Origin: JANWWM01 sp046292465
Lineage (GTDB): Bacteria > Bacteroidota > Chlorobiia > Chlorobiales > Thermochlorobacteraceae
Direction: 5' to 3'
Length of the DNA stretch: 64,000 bases
Assembly (NCBI GenBank): GCA_046292465.1
Contig: JBKBRB010000001.1
Location: forward strand, 302,376-366,375
Notes under the pieces: model-generated
The model's input: the letters and a program-made list of their open reading frames with translations, nothing else
Database searches by the model: none
Told to the model about the DNA's origin: nothing
Made by a program: the position numbers and the translations under genes
Part shown: positions 17,878 to 26,279 of the stretch, piece after piece
How the letters are laid out: each line of letters begins with the position of its first letter
Position numbering within the stretch: position 1 is the first letter of the stretch

Positions 17878-18480
17878 TTAGGACGCAGTGTTTATTGTTG
17901 ATGAAGAAGACGAAATGGAAGGCTCTTTGACAGATGTCTCAACAGATTGCACGCCATCAAGCGCGAGAATTAGGTCGCGCGCGTCTGAAAGGTCGTGCCG
18001 TTGTTCAGGCGTTGCAACCAGCAAGACCTTTGCGTTTTTAACATACACATCGATTCCCTCAATATGTGCTTTTTGAAGCACGCGATCGATTTTCTCAATG
18101 AGCTGCCACTCGGAGGTCAGTGCGGTTGGCAAAGCCGATTTCTTAGAAGATTGTTCTTTGCGCAACAGAAATGGCAAGCCACGACGTGAGACGGCTACGC
18201 CTAAGGCGAGCGCCGACGTGATGCCGATAGCGCCCCATATCCACTTCTTGGAGAACCACTTCTTGGAAAATTCTCTAAGCATACTGCTTGAACTAGAAGG
18301 CTTTGAGGTTTCCTGCGAGGGTTTACTAGTCAACTTCATTGAACTTTTTTGTGCAAACATTGAATGTGAATGAAGGATTGCGAGCAAAGTAGAAAGAAAA
18401 ATCAGTTGTGCAAAATTGAAAAAGCGTATTGTTTTTGCTATTATTGTTTCTTTACAAAAATCTTCGCACAGTTTATTCAA
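17878..18480 (-). CDS. Membrane protein with BON-like C-terminal domain
   Basis: A 200-residue protein. An apparent signal segment (about residues 18-44, ending HSHSMFAQ) precedes a Ser/Pro-rich stretch and a second membrane segment (IWGAIGITSALALGVAVS). The last 75 residues resemble a BON fold, with IDVYVKNAKVLLVA and an aligned LDGVQSVETSV strand, a domain that binds membranes or other envelope proteins. The start is uncertain: 18480 gives a long polar N-terminus, while the Met at 18360 would remove the signal. It leads into the ATP-grasp gene. Confidence 0.65.
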   Translation of the reverse strand: MNKLCEDFCKETIIAKTIRFFNFAQLIFLSTLLAILHSHSMFAQKSSMKLTSKPSQETSKPSSSSSMLREFSKKWFSKKWIWGAIGITSALALGVAVSRRGLPFLLRKEQSSKKSALPTALTSEWQLIEKIDRVLQKAHIEGIDVYVKNAKVLLVATPEQRHDLSDARDLILALDGVQSVETSVKEPSISSSSSTINTAS

Positions 18481-18482
18481 CC

Positions 18483-18490
18483 TAACTTTG
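18483..18490 (+). promoter_or_regulatory. Possible -7 element of the TPR gene
   Basis: TAACTTTG matches TAnnTTTG and lies 12 bases before the ATG at 18502, in the 21-base gap between the divergent starts. It implies a very short leader. Confidence 0.4.
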
Positions 18491-18501
18491 CAAAATCTTT
18501 C

Positions 18502-19644
18502 ATGTCAAAGAAACTCATTCATCTTTTCATCTTCGCCACCATTTTCAGTGCGCTGACTGCTGCTGATGGAGGCTGTGGAAGTGCCGATGTTGAAGGCGCG
18601 AAACTTTATCTCCGACAAGGTAACACCGACGATGCCATCAGGGCAGCAACCACTGCTACCATCACCGACCCTACGAACGGAGAAGCTTACTACATTTTAG
18701 GGAAAGCCTACTATGTTAAACAATACAACGACTCCGCCGCCATCGCACTAAAAAAAGCCATCTCACCCGGCATGAAAATTTCCCAAGCCGATTTGAAAGA
18801 CGCCACCTTGCTTCTCGGCGAAGTGTGGCGCATTGAATACAATGCAGGTGCTAGTCTCTTTAACCAAGCCTACACTGAAAAGAACGACGAAAGCACAAAG
18901 CGCGAATTGCTCGAGCAAGCAATTACGAAACTCAATCGTGCTATCGTTATTCAGCCCGATAGTGCCGCTTCGTATCGTGCCCTTGCCAACTCCAAAGTTT
19001 TGCTCAAAGATTTCAAAGGCGCAACCGAAACGCTCGAGACCGCCATCTCTATCGCTCCAACGGATACGGGGTTCTATGTTCAACTGGCAAATATCTACGC
19101 TGGCGAACTCAAAGACACTGCAAAAGCCATTAAAACGCTTGAACTAGCATACAATAAAAACTTGCGCTCACCTGATGTCAATCGCTTGCTTGCTACGAAT
19201 TATTTTCTTGCCAAACGATACAACGAAGCTGAAACGATGGTGAAGCAAGTTTTAGCTCAGGAGCCCAACAATTCGCTTATGCTCTATATCTATGGCACGC
19301 TTCTTAACGAAAAGAAAGATTACAACGGCGCAATCACACAATTCAAAAAAGTGATTGACACCAACCCGTCCTTCTTGGATTATGCATGCTCCTACAATGC
19401 TGCCGTTGCTTACTTTAAACTTGCCGAAGCCGATGAAGAAGCCAACAAGCCTAAGGACAAAAAGCGACGCAAAAAAGCACCCGAATACACAGGTCACTAC
19501 AAGTTCTATGAACAAGCCATTGAAATTTTGAAACCCGCCGCCGAAGCTGGTAACAGCAAGGACTTTTGGCGGTTTTTAGGGCAACTCTACGCGCGTGTTG
19601 GAAGAAACGCCGAAGCAACGGAAGCCCTCGCCAAGTCTAAATGA
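18502..19644 (+). CDS. Exported TPR-repeat protein
   Basis: A 380-residue protein with a hydrophobic N-terminal segment (MSKKLIHLFIFATIFSALTAA) and at least six TPR units (about 30-370), including NPTNG-type and EPNNS-type turns. A lysine-rich loop, KPKDKKRRKKAPE, interrupts the last repeats. GGC at about 24 could serve as a lipidation site but the lipobox is poor. The frame stays open upstream to 18370, but those residues overlap the divergent gene and lack a signal. It is probably a periplasmic scaffold. A strong terminator follows. Confidence 0.85.
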   Translation: MSKKLIHLFIFATIFSALTAADGGCGSADVEGAKLYLRQGNTDDAIRAATTATITDPTNGEAYYILGKAYYVKQYNDSAAIALKKAISPGMKISQADLKDATLLLGEVWRIEYNAGASLFNQAYTEKNDESTKRELLEQAITKLNRAIVIQPDSAASYRALANSKVLLKDFKGATETLETAISIAPTDTGFYVQLANIYAGELKDTAKAIKTLELAYNKNLRSPDVNRLLATNYFLAKRYNEAETMVKQVLAQEPNNSLMLYIYGTLLNEKKDYNGAITQFKKVIDTNPSFLDYACSYNAAVAYFKLAEADEEANKPKDKKRRKKAPEYTGHYKFYEQAIEILKPAAEAGNSKDFWRFLGQLYARVGRNAEATEALAKSK

Positions 19645-19659
19645 GAAGTTTTAATGAAA

Positions 19660-19684
19660 GCCTCGCATTTGCGAGGCTTTTTCA
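19660..19684 (+). terminator. Rho-independent terminator after the TPR gene
   Basis: GCCTCGC (19660-19666), loop ATTT, GCGAGGC (19671-19677), then TTTTTC. Confidence 0.9.
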
Positions 19685-19815
19685 TTTTTCTCCTCTCAAC
19701 TCGGACACGACATTGAGCAATCGCGCGTGCGAATCGGCTCTGTTTCGGCTTAGTGCTTCGCGCGATGAGAGCCCTTAAATCTAACCATAAAACCATAACG
19801 CTAAACAGCTACACC

Positions 19816-21387
19816 ATGTCGCTGTCTCAAAATCCAAAGCGCCTTGCGGCGATTGATTTAGGAACAAACTCGTTCCACATGATTATTGTGGAACTATTGC
19901 CTGACATGAGTTTTCTGACGATTGATCGCGCCAAAGAGATGATTCGCATTGGCGATGGCAGTCTCTTAACCAAAGAACTCTCGCAAGAAGCTATGTCGCA
20001 AGGGCTTCAAACACTCATGCGCTTTCGCAAACTCGCCGAACAGCGTGGCGTTGAAACCCACCACATCATTGCCTTTGCTACCAGCGCAATTCGCGAAGCC
20101 AAAAACGGCGGCGCGTATATGGAAATGGTCGCTCAGAAAATCGGCATTCGAACAAGCATTATTTCAGGCGACGAGGAAGCGCGTCTCATCTATCTTGCCA
20201 TTCGCCAAGCCATTAGTATTGGCAATCGTAAAGCCCTTATGATAGATGTAGGTGGTGGTTCAGTAGAACTCATGATTGGCGGCAGCGAAAAACTTTACCT
20301 TGCAGAGAGCAAGAAGTTGGGTGTGGCAAGAATGTATGAACGTTTCATCAAGCATGACCCGCCAACGGAAAAAGAGCGCGCCGACCTCGATCAGTTTTTT
20401 ACTGAACAGATAGCCCCCTTTGCCGCACGCGCGAAATCTCTCGGCTACGATATGGCGATTGCGTCCAGCGGTACAGCCGAAAACATCGCCTCTATGATTT
20501 TCTTACAAGAAAACGGACAAGCATTTGAGTCGCTCAACGGCAATGCGTTCTCGCGCAAAAGTTTTCAGAAACTGTATGAACGGCTTATACCGATGAAAGC
20601 GAACGAGCGTAAAAGTATTGCAGGATTAGACCCGAAGCGCACTGATTTGATTATTCCCGGACTGATTTTGTTCGATGTGATATTCCGACTCTTCAATCTT
20701 AAAGAAATAACGATTTCGGGATATGCGTTGCGCGAAGGCATGGTGATTGACTATCTCTCCAAGCATGTTGAAGAATTTCGGCTCATTTATGCTATACCTG
20801 ATGTACGCCGTCGCAGTGTGATTGAACTCGCCCGCCGTTGCTACTGGGACGAAGCACGTTCAATTCACATTGCAAACCTTGTGCTTCAACTCTTTGATGA
20901 ATTGCAACCCTTGCACGGCTTGACTGTTCACGAGCGCGAGCTTTTAGAATACGCAACCTTGCTGCACAACATCGGCTACTTCATTTCGCCGTCAGGGCAC
21001 CACAAGCACAGCCAATACATCATCCTTAACGGAGAACTGCGCGGATTCAGCAACGACGAAATTCAAATCATCGCACACATTGCGCGCTACCATCGTAAAT
21101 CGCCACCAAAGCCCGAACACGAGACATTTCAGGCACTTTCATCAAAGCATAAACAAGTGGTCAGATATTGTGCGGCTATGTTACGCATTGCCAACGCGCT
21201 CGATAGAACACATCGGCAAAATGTGCGCGGCGTCAAAGCCAAAATTTCTGCTAAAAAAATTGAACTGCGCCTCACCATTATGAGCGATGCGGAAATCGAG
21301 ATGTGGGCAGTCTCGCGCGCCAAAGATATGTTTGAAGATGTCTTTGAGCGCACTTTGAGCGTTTCAGTTGAATCGGTTGCCGACTAG
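19816..21387 (+). CDS. Ppx/GppA phosphatase with HD domain
   Basis: A 523-residue exopolyphosphatase/guanosine pentaphosphatase. The ASKHA ATPase-like motifs are all visible: AAIDLGTNSFHM, ATSAIRE, DVGGGSVEL and SSGTAENIA. The C-terminal third is an HD-type domain with LLHNIGYF and a later HIARYHRK, as in long Ppx proteins. It degrades polyphosphate or pppGpp and so links to phosphate storage and the stringent response. The ATG at 19816 begins the conserved region; a GTG at 19753 would add 21 residues of no similarity. Confidence 0.92.
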   Translation: MSLSQNPKRLAAIDLGTNSFHMIIVELLPDMSFLTIDRAKEMIRIGDGSLLTKELSQEAMSQGLQTLMRFRKLAEQRGVETHHIIAFATSAIREAKNGGAYMEMVAQKIGIRTSIISGDEEARLIYLAIRQAISIGNRKALMIDVGGGSVELMIGGSEKLYLAESKKLGVARMYERFIKHDPPTEKERADLDQFFTEQIAPFAARAKSLGYDMAIASSGTAENIASMIFLQENGQAFESLNGNAFSRKSFQKLYERLIPMKANERKSIAGLDPKRTDLIIPGLILFDVIFRLFNLKEITISGYALREGMVIDYLSKHVEEFRLIYAIPDVRRRSVIELARRCYWDEARSIHIANLVLQLFDELQPLHGLTVHERELLEYATLLHNIGYFISPSGHHKHSQYIILNGELRGFSNDEIQIIAHIARYHRKSPPKPEHETFQALSSKHKQVVRYCAAMLRIANALDRTHRQNVRGVKAKISAKKIELRLTIMSDAEIEMWAVSRAKDMFEDVFERTLSVSVESVAD

Positions 21388-21469
21388 CAGAAATTCAACT
21401 CAACGCTCGAACTTCATGTTGTCAAGTTAGTGTTAGCACCGCAGGTATATCACTTAAACTGCTCATTCA

Positions 21470-22708
21470 ATGAAACCTCGTTTAGTTGTTCTCGGAACAG
21501 GTTTCGGCGCGGTCAGTTTGCTTAAAGACCTTTCGCCCAGCCGCTATGCGGTTACTGTCGTCAGCCCTCGCAATCACTTTCTTTTTTCTCCGCTGTTGCC
21601 AAGCACAACCGTCGGCACAATTGAATTTTTAAGCATCGCTGAGCCGATTCGCACAGCCGTAAGTTACGCGAACTTTGTTCAAGCAGAAGCCGTCGGGCTT
21701 GATACGTCTGGCAAAGTTATTTGCTGCAAAAGCATCTTTGACGGAAAAGAGTTTCCGATTGAATACGACGTGCTCGTGATTGCAGTCGGCGCAGAAAGCA
21801 ACACCTTTGGCATTGAAGGGGTGAAAGAGCATACCTTGTTCCTCAAAGAACTTGCGCATGCGCGCGCGATTCGTCAAAAAGTGTTGGATAATTTCGAGGC
21901 GGCATCGCTTCCCTCCATCAGCGAAGACGAGCGCAAAAAATTACTCCACTTTGTTGTGGTAGGTGGCGGACCGACAGGCGTTGAGTATGCAGCAGAACTT
22001 GCCGACTTTTTTGACGACGAAGTCAAAGCCTACTTTCCACACCTTGCTCAAGATGCACGCATTACGCTTGTGGAAGCAGGCAAACAAATTTTGAGCACCT
22101 TCGACGAACGGCTTTCAAGATATGCCACCAAACTCTTTCAACGCCGACGCATCAAGTTCATTATGAACACGCCCGTCAAAAAAGTTGAAGCCGGAAAAGT
22201 GCATTTATCAAACGGCGAAGTATTAGAAGCAGGGCTTATTGTTTGGTCGACAGGCAACGGAGCGAATGCGTTTGTAAAATCATTGCCGTTTCAAAAAGAT
22301 AGAACGGGACGATTACTCACCGACCGATATTTGCGCGTTCTGGGAGAGAAAGACATTTTCGCGCTCGGCGATTGCGCGACGGTTCAAGACTACACACAAC
22401 CTGCCACCGCACAAGTGGCAATGCAAGCAGGGAAGTATTTAGCTAAACTTTTGAACGAAGTCTCTGCCCCAAGCAAAGCCGAAAAGGATATTGCACCGTT
22501 TGAACGACAAAACTTTGGCATGCTCGCCTATATCGGCAAAGACGAAGCCCTCGCCGATTTACCGTTTATGAAATGGAGCGGATTTTTAACGTGGATTTTT
22601 TGGCGCGCCGCCTACTTAACCAAACTTGTCAGTTTCAAAAACAAGGCTCAAGTGCTCTTCGACTGGATCCGCTCGCGCATCTTCGGACGCGACATCAGCC
22701 GATTTTAA
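21470..22708 (+). CDS. ndh: Type II NADH:quinone oxidoreductase (NDH-2)
   Basis: A 412-residue FAD enzyme that passes electrons from NADH to quinone without pumping protons. Two dinucleotide folds are seen: VLGTGFGAVS at the N-terminus for FAD and VVGGGPTGVEYAAEL near residue 165 for NADH. The FAD-contacting DIFALGDCA motif is present. The amphipathic C-terminus (LTWIFWRAAYLTK) is the family's membrane anchor. The enzyme usually belongs to aerobic chains, a hint that this phototroph meets oxygen; sulfide:quinone reductase is a relative, but the paired redox cysteines of SQR are not evident. Confidence 0.9.
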   Translation: MKPRLVVLGTGFGAVSLLKDLSPSRYAVTVVSPRNHFLFSPLLPSTTVGTIEFLSIAEPIRTAVSYANFVQAEAVGLDTSGKVICCKSIFDGKEFPIEYDVLVIAVGAESNTFGIEGVKEHTLFLKELAHARAIRQKVLDNFEAASLPSISEDERKKLLHFVVVGGGPTGVEYAAELADFFDDEVKAYFPHLAQDARITLVEAGKQILSTFDERLSRYATKLFQRRRIKFIMNTPVKKVEAGKVHLSNGEVLEAGLIVWSTGNGANAFVKSLPFQKDRTGRLLTDRYLRVLGEKDIFALGDCATVQDYTQPATAQVAMQAGKYLAKLLNEVSAPSKAEKDIAPFERQNFGMLAYIGKDEALADLPFMKWSGFLTWIFWRAAYLTKLVSFKNKAQVLFDWIRSRIFGRDISRF

Positions 22709-22717
22709 CCGCGCTTG

Positions 22718-24154
22718 TCATTTCTCTACATTCAAAAATCTTCCACGAATTGCAAGCCCAAAGGTGAGATTTGTAGTGGCACTTGGTGCAAGCGGCCAGA
22801 AGATGTTGCCGATATTGAAGTCAACTGCAACGTTCTTTTGGTCGTAGCCAAGTCCAAATGCCCATGCAAAGCCCTGTTTTCCACCAAGCTGAATACCGGT
22901 GCGAATCGGCAACTCGCGAACAGGGCGAATTTCTCCGCCGAGACCGAGAATCGGCACGCCCGTATTTCCGAAATTATTGTTGAAGCCCTGCACATAGTCG
23001 ACCGTGAATGCAGCAGGAAAATTCAGACGGTCATCGAGAATCATCACAAAGCCGATGCGCAAGTGTGTGGGCAGGGCGCGCGTGAAGCCTTCTGCGGTTC
23101 GGTTTTGCGTGCGCACACCGTTAGAAATGCTGTCTAATTGGTTCTTATTTGCCTCGCCGCTAATGGGGTCCGTCAAGCCTGTGAAAATGATGGTCGTATC
23201 TGCTGTTTTGAGAAGCGCGTTATCCCCAAACGAAACAAAACCGAGATTGTTGAGCGAAACAGCAAACGTCATGGTTTCGCGATAATTAAACGACATGCCT
23301 AAATCCAACCCAAGCCCATTGCCGACGGATTCAGGAAAGAGGGAAAAACTTTCGGTCGAGTTATTGTCTTGCAAGGGTCCGCGTGCGGCAGAAGTCGAGG
23401 TATAAAGGACGGTGGCGGCGAGGCTATCGCCCGTCGGCGAGTGGAAGATGCGGCTTTCGTCGTTGAGTTCCGAGTAGGCGTGTGCGGCTATCCATTTCAG
23501 GCTTGCACCAACCTTGATGCTTTCAATCGGGCGCAGGTTTCGGGCGCGAAACGAAGTAGCAAACTCGCGTGCGTAAGAAAGCGCGTATTCACGATACCAA
23601 TAGGCGTTGGAGTTGGTGTTGCGTCCGCCCAAGTCGCGTCCAAGAAATCGCTCGTTGCCGTAGAGCGCGTATTCCAAAAATTCACGATTCAAAATGCCAC
23701 GTCCGCCGAAGTGGTCCATGATGTGAAAGCCAAACGCGCCGACTTTATCGTTGTGAAAATAACTTGCGCCGAAAAGCATGATGCTCGCTCGCCCGTTAAT
23801 TTCAAATTCATTGTCAATCGCGTCAAGCAGTTTGCGTTTGTCGTCGTCAGTCCATTCGGTTTTATCGCCTGAAACGCCGCGCGTTTCTTTGCCAAAAAGT
23901 GTGTTGTAAAGGTCGATGTTGATGGAATTGTTTTTGAGCATGAAGCCTGCAGGGAAAATCGTAAAGGAGGCTTTCTGCTCGTGGTATTCGTAGGCGAGCA
24001 AGCGCGAAGGGTTGACGCCCAAAGCAAGCACGCCGCCAATGTAGGCTGAGCCGCTGTTGCCCATTGAGCCAATAACGATATTTTCGGGGTTGGTTTGTGC
24101 AGAGAGAAATGAAGCAGAAAAAAAGCAGAGAGAGAAAAGTAACGCGTTTCGCAT
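22718..24154 (-). CDS. Outer-membrane beta-barrel protein
   Basis: A 478-residue protein with a signal peptide (ending FLSAQ) and an alternating beta-strand pattern through to the C-terminus, with aromatic girdles typical of Bacteroidetes/Chlorobi outer-membrane barrels. It ends FGLAIRGRFLNVEK, compatible with a barrel. The substrate is unknown; DUF5723-like barrels are the nearest I can name. It converges on ndh with 9 bases between and sits 48 bases downstream of bchG in the same direction, so it may be read from the bchG promoter. Confidence 0.8.
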   Translation of the reverse strand: MRNALLFSLCFFSASFLSAQTNPENIVIGSMGNSGSAYIGGVLALGVNPSRLLAYEYHEQKASFTIFPAGFMLKNNSINIDLYNTLFGKETRGVSGDKTEWTDDDKRKLLDAIDNEFEINGRASIMLFGASYFHNDKVGAFGFHIMDHFGGRGILNREFLEYALYGNERFLGRDLGGRNTNSNAYWYREYALSYAREFATSFRARNLRPIESIKVGASLKWIAAHAYSELNDESRIFHSPTGDSLAATVLYTSTSAARGPLQDNNSTESFSLFPESVGNGLGLDLGMSFNYRETMTFAVSLNNLGFVSFGDNALLKTADTTIIFTGLTDPISGEANKNQLDSISNGVRTQNRTAEGFTRALPTHLRIGFVMILDDRLNFPAAFTVDYVQGFNNNFGNTGVPILGLGGEIRPVRELPIRTGIQLGGKQGFAWAFGLGYDQKNVAVDFNIGNIFWPLAPSATTNLTFGLAIRGRFLNVEK

Positions 24155-24202
24155 GATGATGTTAGTCGTTGTGTTTTGTGTGCTTCAAACTTCTTAAAAT
24201 TT

Positions 24203-25195
24203 TTATCTAATTCCGATAGCGGCAATCATCATGGACACCACATAAAGCAGTGTGCCAAATGAATTATACCAAACGGCTTTTTCTTTGGGCTGTGCAATCA
24301 AGATGCGCTGCATGGGTTGTTGGGCAATAAGCAACAGTAGTGCAAGCCCTGCCCAAATCCACGCGCCTTTGAAGGCAATAATTGCAATCGCAATTGCTTG
24401 CGCGGTGTTCATCACAATAGCGGCGAGAATCGCGGCGTTCTTTTCACCGAGTTGAACGGGAATGGAACGCACATTACGAATTTTATCGCCCGTTACAGAC
24501 TTAAAATCGTTCAGCGTCATGATGCCGTGTGCGCCGAGCGAGAAGACAACCGCAAGCCAAATCGACTCACTTGAAGGAAGGCCTTTTGTCAGAGCAAAAC
24601 TGCCTGTTAGCCATGCCACGCCCTCGTATGCCAATCCGACAATCAAATTTCCATACCAGCCATTTCGCTTTGCGCGGAGCGGCGGACCAGAATACATGTG
24701 CGACATCAACACGCTCGCAAATGATATCCAAAGCACATAGGGGTGAATCCAATACGAAACAGCAAACGCTGCACCGATTAACGCAAATGTGATAATCCAA
24801 CTTGCATCTTTGGAAATTTGCCCTGCGGGAATCGGACGATATGGCTCGTTAATCGCGTCGACCTCACGGTCAAAGTAATCGTTCATGGTTTGCGACATCG
24901 CGCACATGAGCGGTCCTGCTAAAACCAACCCCGCAACCAACACGAGCCAATTTTCCGAAAGGCTTTCGCCTGTTGAGATTGCGCCGCATAAAAACGCCCA
25001 CATCGGCGGAAACCATGTTACAGGTTTCATGAGTTTGACGATTGCCCTTGCTTCAATGTAAAACCCTTTGCGATTGACATTCTCCAACGCTTGCAAAATC
25101 GCTTGGCGGCGTGTTTCATCAGTCTCGATTTGCAAGAGCGTTTCGGTTATCGCTGGTTCTGTTGAGCGTGGGCGCGTTTCGTTCAGAATGTTCAT
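24203..25195 (-). CDS. bchG: (Bacterio)chlorophyll synthase, UbiA prenyltransferase family
   Basis: A 330-residue membrane enzyme that esterifies (bacterio)chlorophyllide with a geranylgeranyl or phytyl chain. The prenyl-diphosphate motif NDYFDREVDAINEPYRPIP is characteristic of BchG/ChlG, distinct from other UbiA members. Eight to nine hydrophobic helices follow a polar N-terminus of about 45 residues. Green bacteria have three paralogues (BchG for BChl a, ChlG for Chl a, BchK for chlorosome pigment). This looks most like BchG, but ChlG cannot be excluded without a tree. A good Shine-Dalgarno (aaagga) precedes the ATG. Confidence 0.88.
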   Translation of the reverse strand: MNILNETRPRSTEPAITETLLQIETDETRRQAILQALENVNRKGFYIEARAIVKLMKPVTWFPPMWAFLCGAISTGESLSENWLVLVAGLVLAGPLMCAMSQTMNDYFDREVDAINEPYRPIPAGQISKDASWIITFALIGAAFAVSYWIHPYVLWISFASVLMSHMYSGPPLRAKRNGWYGNLIVGLAYEGVAWLTGSFALTKGLPSSESIWLAVVFSLGAHGIMTLNDFKSVTGDKIRNVRSIPVQLGEKNAAILAAIVMNTAQAIAIAIIAFKGAWIWAGLALLLLIAQQPMQRILIAQPKEKAVWYNSFGTLLYVVSMMIAAIGIR

Positions 25196-25276
25196 AGCTA
25201 AAATTCCTTTTTCAATCTTCTATAAAATAATGCCTTTCACATCGTTTCGGAAACTCCACGAACAGAAGTTTATGCC

Positions 25277-25307
25277 CCACTTGGATAAGTGGCGTTTTGT
25301 ATCTTCG
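25277..25307 (+). promoter_or_regulatory. Possible promoter with overlapping inverted repeat, GNAT side
   Basis: TATCTTCG (25300-25307) resembles the Bacteroidetes/Chlorobi -7 element, with TTG at 25281-25283 (16-base spacer). The inverted repeat CCACTT/AAGTGG (25277-25282 and 25287-25292) overlaps the -33 region and could be an operator between bchG and the GNAT gene. Confidence 0.35.
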
Positions 25308-25351
25308 CACGCACAACATTAGTCCAAAACATTTCACTTGTGTTATTGACA

Positions 25352-25840
25352 ATGAGCGAAGACTTTGTGATTCGGAAAATTAAACCCGAAGACAATCCTA
25401 TCATTGCTCGCATTATCCGAACCGTCATGCCACAGTTCGGCGCGAGCGGAGATGGCTTCGCAATTAAAGATGCAGAAGTCGATACAATGTATGAAGCCTA
25501 TTCTCAACCTCGAAGCATTTACTATGTGGTCGAGCATCACGGACAAGTAATCGGTGGTGGTGGCATCGCGCCACTGCAAGGCGGCGACGAACAAACATGC
25601 GAACTCAAAAAAATGTATTTCTTGGAAGAAGGACGCGGCAAAGGTATCGGACAAGCCCTCTTAAATCGTTGCTTGGAAGCGGCAAGAGTATTCGGCTACA
25701 AAACCTGTTACTTGGAAACCCTTGAAAAAATGGGCGCGGCGCGCAAACTCTACGAGAAAAACGGATTCATTCGCCTGACCAAACCGATGGGAAACACTGG
25801 CCACTACGGATGCGACCGCTATTATGCAAAACCACTTTGA
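25352..25840 (+). CDS. GNAT family N-acetyltransferase
   Basis: A 162-residue GNAT enzyme. The acetyl-CoA loop appears as EEGRGKGIGQALL, followed by the conserved AARKLYEKNGF. The chosen ATG at 25352 starts the conserved region; a GTG at 25289 would add 21 residues that overlap the promoter. The substrate is unknown. It is divergent from bchG and 50 bases upstream of the DUF2237 gene, probably in one transcript with it. Confidence 0.88.
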   Translation: MSEDFVIRKIKPEDNPIIARIIRTVMPQFGASGDGFAIKDAEVDTMYEAYSQPRSIYYVVEHHGQVIGGGGIAPLQGGDEQTCELKKMYFLEEGRGKGIGQALLNRCLEAARVFGYKTCYLETLEKMGAARKLYEKNGFIRLTKPMGNTGHYGCDRYYAKPL

Positions 25841-25890
25841 TACAAAACCACTTTGAAGTTTTACACAAACACCAAACACGAACACTGACC

Positions 25891-26277
25891 ATGACCGAAC
25901 CGAAAAATGTGCTGGGCGGCAAACTTGAATGCTGTTGCACCAATCCCATGACAGGCTTTTTCCGAGACGGCTTCTGCCGCACCGACGAACACGACTATGG
26001 GCGACATGTCGTTTGCGCCATTGTTACCGATGAGTTTCTCAAGTTCTCTCGCGCAATGGGAAACGACCTCATCACCCCGCGCCCTGAATACCGATTTCCC
26101 GGACTCAAAGAGGGCGACAAGTGGTGCTTGTGTGCCATTCGTTGGAAAGAAGCCTTCGACGCCGGCGTTGCGCCAAAAGTGCTGTTGAAAGCAACGCACG
26201 AAGCGGCACTTCGCTATGTCTCGCTCAAAGCCTTGCAACTGCACGCGCTCGATGCAGAAGAAACAAAAAGCGAATAG
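25891..26277 (+). CDS. DUF2237 family protein
   Basis: A 128-residue cytoplasmic protein of the DUF2237 family, recognised by the start KNVLGGKLECCC and the block TGFFRDGFC, followed by DWGRH-like DYGRHVVCA and KWCLCAIRWKEA. It is rich in conserved cysteines (six), which could bind metal or undergo redox changes. The family has no established function. Homologues are frequent in cyanobacteria and other phototrophs. It converges on hisD with only 2 bases between. Confidence 0.85.
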   Translation: MTEPKNVLGGKLECCCTNPMTGFFRDGFCRTDEHDYGRHVVCAIVTDEFLKFSRAMGNDLITPRPEYRFPGLKEGDKWCLCAIRWKEAFDAGVAPKVLLKATHEAALRYVSLKALQLHALDAEETKSE

Positions 26278-26279
26278 GC

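Noticed and set aside
25842..25860. Short direct repeat (acaaaaccacttt) after the GNAT stop
   Set aside because: It is only two copies of about 13 bases and shows no link to a mobile element or regulatory site.
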